A stretch of DNA of 64,000 bases. Origin: Oricola indica (lineage in GTDB: Bacteria > Pseudomonadota > Alphaproteobacteria > Rhizobiales > Rhizobiaceae). The notes under the pieces are model-generated. The model was given only the letters and a program-made list of their open reading frames with translations. It had not been told where the DNA came from and searched no databases. A program made the translations under genes and the position numbers. The stretch lies in NCBI RefSeq assembly GCF_019966595.1, contig NZ_JAINFJ010000002.1:145330-209329 (forward strand). The letters run 5' to 3'. This document shows positions 55,806-64,000 of this stretch, one piece after another. Position 1 is the stretch's first letter. Each line of letters starts with the position of its first letter.

Positions 55806-57374
55806 ATGAACGATCAACCGGCACCCACCGATTCCCCACGCTCGAATGTCGCCGAATTTTCGGTCTCGGAAATCTCCTTCGCGGTCAAGCGGACGATCGA
55901 GGACCGGTTTGACCGCGTGCGGATTCGCGGCGAGGTGTCCGGCTGGCGCGGGCCGCATTCGTCGGGCCACGCCTATTTCACGCTCAAGGACGAAAAGGCG
56001 CGGATCGACGCGGTGATCTGGCGCGGCGCGTTTTCCAAGCTTTCCTTCCTGCCCGAGGAAGGGCTGGAGGTCATCGCCACCGGCAAGCTGACGACCTATC
56101 CGGGGTCCTCGAAATACCAGGTTGTCATCGACAATATCGAACCGGCCGGCGCCGGCGCGCTGATGGCGCTACTGGAGGAGCGGCGCAGGAAGCTCGCGGC
56201 CGAAGGCCTCTTCGCCGAGGAACGCAAACAGCTTCTGCCCTACATGCCGCGTGTCATCGGCGTCGTCACCTCGCCGACCGGCGCGGTGATCCGCGACATC
56301 ATGCACCGGATCAACGACCGCTTTCCGCTGCATGTGATCGTCTGGCCCGTGCGCGTCCAGGGCGATACCTGCGGCGCGGAAGTCGCCAATGCGATCCGAG
56401 GCTTCAACGCGCTCGACGGCAGCCAGGGCATCGCGCGCCCGGATGTCCTGATCGTGGCGCGGGGTGGCGGAAGCCTGGAGGACCTCTGGGGGTTCAACGA
56501 GGAAGCCGTGGTGCGCGCGGCGGCGGAATCGATGATTCCGCTCGTCTCGGCTGTCGGCCACGAGACCGACTGGACCCTGATCGACCATGCGGCCGATGTC
56601 CGTGCGCCGACACCGACGGGCGCGGCCGAGATCGCCGTGCCGGTCAGGGCGGAACTCGAGGCCCACGTCGCCCAGCTCGGCGCGCGGCTCAAATCCGGGA
56701 TCGGGCGTCTTGCAGACCGCAAGCGCGACGCACTGCGCGCGGCTTCGCGCGCCCTGCCCGCGCCGGACGGCCTGCTGGCGATGCCACGGCAGAATTTCGA
56801 CAATCTGGAGCGCCGGCTCGCTCAGGGGCTCGGCACCAACGTTACCGCCAAGCGCAGCGCCTATGCGTTGGCCGCCGGACGGCTCAATCCGAACCGGCTC
56901 GCCGCGCTCGCCGATCGCGACCGGCGCTCGCTCGAGCGCTTCGAGCGCGACCTGCCGCGTGCTCTGCGCCGCGTCGCCGACCGCAAGGGCGAGGCGCTCA
57001 AGCTGCGCGCGTCGCGGCTGACCATATCGGGGATCGACAGGCAGCGGCGCCTGGGTTCCGACCGGCTGGGCGAGCTCTCCGCCCGGCTGTTCCGGGCGCT
57101 AGACCTGCGCCTGACGGACGCCCGCAACACGCTCGATCAGAAGGGGCGGCTGTTAAAAACGCTGTCCTACGAATCCGTTCTCGATCGCGGCTTCTCACTG
57201 GTGCGCGACGACAAGGACCAGCCGGTCAAACGGGCGTCGGGCGTGAAGAAAGGCGCGACGCTCACGATCGAATTCGCTGGCCGCGAGCGCGTCGGCGTTG
57301 TGGCAACGGAGGGGTCCGGATCGACGCCGCCGAAACCGAAGAAGAAACCGCCGCAGCAAGGCGACCTCTTCTGA
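55806..57374 (+). CDS. xseA: exodeoxyribonuclease VII large subunit
   Basis: A 522-residue XseA. An N-terminal OB fold ([20 protein letters not shown]) is followed by the catalytic domain ([48 protein letters not shown]) and a long helical C-terminal region. It degrades single-stranded DNA with the small subunit XseB, which is not in this window. No ribosome-binding site is evident before the ATG. Confidence 0.95.
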   Translation: MNDQPAPTDSPRSNVAEFSVSEISFAVKRTIEDRFDRVRIRGEVSGWRGPHSSGHAYFTLKDEKARIDAVIWRGAFSKLSFLPEEGLEVIATGKLTTYPGSSKYQVVIDNIEPAGAGALMALLEERRRKLAAEGLFAEERKQLLPYMPRVIGVVTSPTGAVIRDIMHRINDRFPLHVIVWPVRVQGDTCGAEVANAIRGFNALDGSQGIARPDVLIVARGGGSLEDLWGFNEEAVVRAAAESMIPLVSAVGHETDWTLIDHAADVRAPTPTGAAEIAVPVRAELEAHVAQLGARLKSGIGRLADRKRDALRAASRALPAPDGLLAMPRQNFDNLERRLAQGLGTNVTAKRSAYALAAGRLNPNRLAALADRDRRSLERFERDLPRALRRVADRKGEALKLRASRLTISGIDRQRRLGSDRLGELSARLFRALDLRLTDARNTLDQKGRLLKTLSYESVLDRGFSLVRDDKDQPVKRASGVKKGATLTIEFAGRERVGVVATEGSGSTPPKPKKKPPQQGDLF

Positions 57375-57490
57375 ACGCGAAAGTGTCCCGGTACACTTCA
57401 GGTCTTGATTGAATCATCACCAGAGACATGCGCGCTCGAGGCGGAGGCGAGTGGCAGTGCATTTCGATTCCACCGCAACCGGAAATGCAC

Positions 57491-58165
57491 TCAGACAATC
57501 TGCCCGACATTGGCGATCGGCGCACCCGCGCGGGACACCTTTGTCGCAAGATCCTTCGAGATAGCCGCGTCGAGCGCCAGATTGAAACGCGGGCTGCGTT
57601 TTGCCTTGCGCCGGAGGGTATCGACATCCCACTCCAGGACATCGCTTCCGGCGGCGAGCTTCGTGGTCGCCGATGCGGCGTTGCTCGTCAGGTAGCCGAT
57701 CTCGCCGACGAATATCCCGTCGGACAGCGAGAAACTCTGGCCGCGCTTGCAAGCCTCGACCTTGCCTTCGACCACGAAATAGAGCTTTCGGACCGGCGCG
57801 TCCTCCGCGGTCATCTCGATTTCGCTGTCCGCGACATACCGTTTCGACAGTCGCATCAGGGTGCGAAAGTCGCCGGGCTGGAGAACGGAAAATAGCGGAT
57901 AAATGTCCCGGTATTGCTGCGGGATGATCAGCTTCGAGCCGCGCAGCAACAGCATTGCGAGACCGGTCGAATTCGCGAGAAAGATGGCAAAATTGCTGAA
58001 AATCGCCGCCCAGAGCGGCACGTCCGCGACGATGAAGTAGTACCAGACGTAGAAGACTGATCCCACCAGCAGGGTGATACGAAGGAAGATCTGGTTGATG
58101 ATCAGGAAAGCGCATACGTAGATCACGCCGGCGCATGCAACCAAGTACTCGGGCGCTATTTCCAC
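57491..58165 (-). CDS. Popeye-like membrane protein with cyclic-nucleotide-binding domain
   Basis: A 224-residue protein. Three N-terminal hydrophobic helices (EYLVACAGVIYVCAFLIINQ, RITLLVGSVFYVWYYFIV, and AAIFSNFAIFLANSTGLAML) are followed by a linker (YRDIYPLFSVLQPGDFRTLM). A cNMP-binding-like beta-roll comes last (APVRKLYFVVEGKVEACKRG, then GIFVGEIGYLTSNAAS). This order matches Popeye-domain proteins, known mainly from animals. The start is GTG at 58163-58165 with GGAGG 4-5 bases upstream; a TTG at 58186 is less likely. The canonical cNMP-contact residues are not complete, so ligand binding is uncertain. Confidence 0.72.
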   Translation of the reverse strand: MEIAPEYLVACAGVIYVCAFLIINQIFLRITLLVGSVFYVWYYFIVADVPLWAAIFSNFAIFLANSTGLAMLLLRGSKLIIPQQYRDIYPLFSVLQPGDFRTLMRLSKRYVADSEIEMTAEDAPVRKLYFVVEGKVEACKRGQSFSLSDGIFVGEIGYLTSNAASATTKLAAGSDVLEWDVDTLRRKAKRSPRFNLALDAAISKDLATKVSRAGAPIANVGQIV

Positions 58166-58344
58166 TCTGCCTCCAACACTCGGCAACCGCTGTTACGCTT
58201 CGCCCATGGCAGTCGCCGGGTTTCCGCGTGACGCGAATCCTTACCGTTTGGTCAATCCGCGCTCAACCATGCCGAGGGAAAAAATTGTATCGCCAGCATT
58301 GCCGCCGGGACGCGAAAAGCTCGAATTCGGGACGAGGGAGGAGA

Positions 58345-58421
58345 TGGTACGAACGGGTGGATTTGAACCACCGACCTCTGGAGCCACAATCCAGCGCTCT
58401 AACCAACTGAGCTACGTTCGC
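58345..58421 (-). tRNA. tRNA-His (GTG)
   Basis: A 77-base cloverleaf: acceptor GCGAACG with CGTTCGT, D arm GCTC/GAGC, anticodon stem CTGGA/TCCAG with loop TTGTGGC (anticodon GTG), T arm GGTGG/CCACC with TTCAAAT, discriminator A73 and encoded CCA. There is no C73; the first acceptor pair is G-T. An A73 tRNA-His is typical of the alphaproteobacterial group with divergent HisRS. Confidence 0.96.
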
Positions 58422-58512
58422 ATGGGATCAGCGATACCGGCGCGTCGAATACGCGTTCATCGGCCGTTTTGCAAGACCGGATCGTCCGGCGGGCACGCAA
58501 TTGCCAAAAGAA

Positions 58513-58536
58513 AAAGGCCGGACGAATCCGGCCTTT
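58513..58536. terminator. terminator between phasin gene and tRNA-His
   Basis: AAAGGCCGGA, loop CGAA, TCCGGCCTTT, with T-runs in both directions. It would end the phasin transcript. Confidence 0.9.
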
Positions 58537-58584
58537 CTCTTATGCACTGGCCGCCGGGAGGAGATGGCGGCGATGTGCGATGCC

Positions 58585-59046
58585 TCAGGCAGCCTTGATG
58601 GACGCCATGGCCTTTTCAGTCGCGGCCTTGACCGGCGCGGACATCGCATCGACGGCTTCCTTGGAAACGGTCTGCATTTCCTTGGCCTGGTCGACGGCCA
58701 TCTCGGCCTGCTTGCGAACGAAGGCGGTCTGGATCTCGAAAGCTTCGGCAAGCGTCTTCACGCCGAAGAGCTTTTCGAGATGCGCGAAACCGGCTTCGGT
58801 GTTGGCGCGCATCGCGTTGAGAGCGGTGAGCGAAACCTTGGTGCCCTGCGTCTGGGCGGTTTCCATCGAGGTCTCGACAGCCTTCTGGGCCTCTTCCACG
58901 GATGTCTTCATGTTGTCGTAGGCTTCCTTGGATTTCGACATGCCCTGCTCAGCGAAGGTGCGGAACTGGTCGGCGAACGGAGCGGAGTCGATACCCGGAA
59001 AGGCAAAGACGTCGGCGGTTTCGGTTTTCGGAGCGGCTTTGGCCAT
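58585..59046 (-). CDS. phasin family protein
   Basis: A 153-residue phasin (Phasin_2 type) with long amphipathic helices: FAEQGMSKSKEAYDNMKTSV, SLTALNAMRANTEAGFAHLE, FEIQTAFVRKQAEMAVDQAK. Phasins coat polyhydroxyalkanoate granules or act as chaperone-like surfactants. The start at 59046 (MAKAAPK) has AAGGA 9 bases upstream. An ATG two codons earlier is possible. An acetoacetyl-CoA synthetase gene further on fits polyhydroxybutyrate metabolism. Confidence 0.9.
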   Translation of the reverse strand: MAKAAPKTETADVFAFPGIDSAPFADQFRTFAEQGMSKSKEAYDNMKTSVEEAQKAVETSMETAQTQGTKVSLTALNAMRANTEAGFAHLEKLFGVKTLAEAFEIQTAFVRKQAEMAVDQAKEMQTVSKEAVDAMSAPVKAATEKAMASIKAA

Positions 59047-59234
59047 AATCATAATTCCTTCGAATTCGTGTGACTTGAACTGTGAGGCGTATATAGCACT
59101 TTTTTTGTGCATTGCAACATTATATTGCACTGCACAATAAGCATGGCTGCCCTGCGCTTTCATGTTAACTACATATGGAACTTGAAACGGCCGACCTGCC
59201 CGGTGCGCTGGACGCGCCGGGGCCGAAATGGCAA

Positions 59235-59250
59235 TTAATCTTTCATTAAC
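59235..59250. promoter_or_regulatory. CtrA-like box upstream of the PdhS-like kinase
   Basis: TTAA-N7-TTAAC, a full match to the CtrA consensus. It lies 34 bases before the ATG at 59285 and in the divergent region shared with the phasin gene. Confidence 0.55.
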
Positions 59251-59284
59251 CGGAGCCTTCCGGGCATTTGCCGAGAGTGACACC

Positions 59285-62674
<3,390 letters not shown>

Positions 62675-62679
62675 ACCGG

Positions 62680-62706
62680 CCAAAAAGAAAGGCGCCTCGC
62701 GGCGCC
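62680..62706 (-). terminator. terminator of acetoacetyl-CoA synthetase gene
   Basis: GGCGCC, loop, GGCGCC, followed in the minus direction by TTTCTTTTT. Confidence 0.7.
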
Positions 62707-62793
62707 ATAAAAGTTGTCTGCTGGAATTTCGAGCGGCTCAATCTGGAACGCGGACGTCTCCAAATCTGTTAGGAGACCATTAACGACCGCTCC

Positions 62794-62809
62794 TTAACAG
62801 ACCGTTAAC
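62794..62809. promoter_or_regulatory. CtrA-like motif in a convergent intergenic region
   Basis: TTAA-N7-TTAAC between two gene 3' ends. The region 62675-62888 holds no gene I can support. Repeated TTAAC strings occur here, so chance is possible. Confidence 0.25.
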
Positions 62810-62888
62810 GGCCGCCCCGCCTGTCCGATACCGGAACGAAACATTTGCGTTTGGTTAACGCGCGAGGCCGGCCCATTCACGATACCGC

Positions 62889-64000
<1,112 letters not shown>

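Noticed and set aside
57381..57398. AAGTGT...ACACTT dyad after xseA as terminator
   Set aside because: Short, weak stem without GC-rich core or T-run.
58206..58598. 130-codon frame crossing the tRNA-His
   Set aside because: The part reading RTGGFEPPTSGATIQRSN is the antisense of the tRNA, a well-known false protein.

Overview
The window is a dense, GC-rich chromosomal segment of an alphaproteobacterium, most likely of the order Hyphomicrobiales. Several features point there: a BA14K-family protein, a PdhS-type cell-cycle kinase, CtrA-like TTAA-N7-TTAAC boxes, a groESL promoter that combines a heat-shock promoter with a CIRCE operator, a short HisG paired with HisZ, a tRNA-His with A73, and a phasin. 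I cannot place it at genus level. No phage, insertion sequence, plasmid or CRISPR locus is visible, and no gene-free gap exceeds about 300 bases.

Layout, left to right. 1-6.5 kb holds translation and RNA-modification genes (rsmD partial, rluB-like, tadA, a lipoprotein, ileS). 6.6-10 kb is a leftward run of two SDR genes, ribF and a HAD phosphatase. 10.2-13.4 kb holds four Tad-pilus pseudopilin-like genes without the rest of a tad locus. 13.4-15.6 kb is groES-groEL. 15.6-18.04 kb is a small accessory segment (CsbD-like protein and a repeat-rich TPR protein) bounded by an exact-length 89-bp direct repeat of the groEL 3' end and its terminator. 18.07-22.3 kb is a Pho-box-preceded ugpBAEC operon for glycerol-3-phosphate uptake. 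22.4-26 kb groups a secreted DsrE-like protein, a membrane-spanning PhnD/LuxR one-component regulator and a divergent SulP transporter, with an L,D-transpeptidase next to it.

27-28.6 kb carries DNA repair genes (tag, ogt) and a DUF1801 gene; 28.7-29.2 kb a BA14K protein. 29.3-33.2 kb is hisS, DUF559, hisZ, hisG: the DUF559 nuclease-like gene follows a perfect 39-bp inverted repeat, and hisS has a low-GC mosaic block. 33.3-37.6 kb holds DUF4405, DoxX, fumC, a universal stress protein and an aldo/keto reductase. 37.7-45.6 kb is a leftward locus for 2-hydroxyacid use: TRAP transporter dctPQM followed by glycolate oxidase glcDEF, with a LysR regulator diverging from it. 46.8-51.2 kb contains DUF3422, a FadR-type GntR regulator and a convergent lldD with a histone-like tail. 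The dyads near glcD and the GntR gene suggest lactate/glycolate uptake and oxidation may be controlled together.

51.3-64 kb has a Cys-pair protein, rsmE, gshA, DUF937, a rhodanese, xseA, a Popeye-like cNMP-binding membrane protein, tRNA-His, a phasin, a large PdhS-like kinase with a CtrA-like box upstream, and a partial acetoacetyl-CoA synthetase.

The parts most worth a second look are the groEL-tail duplication around the TPR gene, the DUF559/inverted-repeat insertion and mosaic hisS, the PhnD-TM-LuxR regulator beside SulP, the bacterial Popeye-like protein, and the LldD tail.
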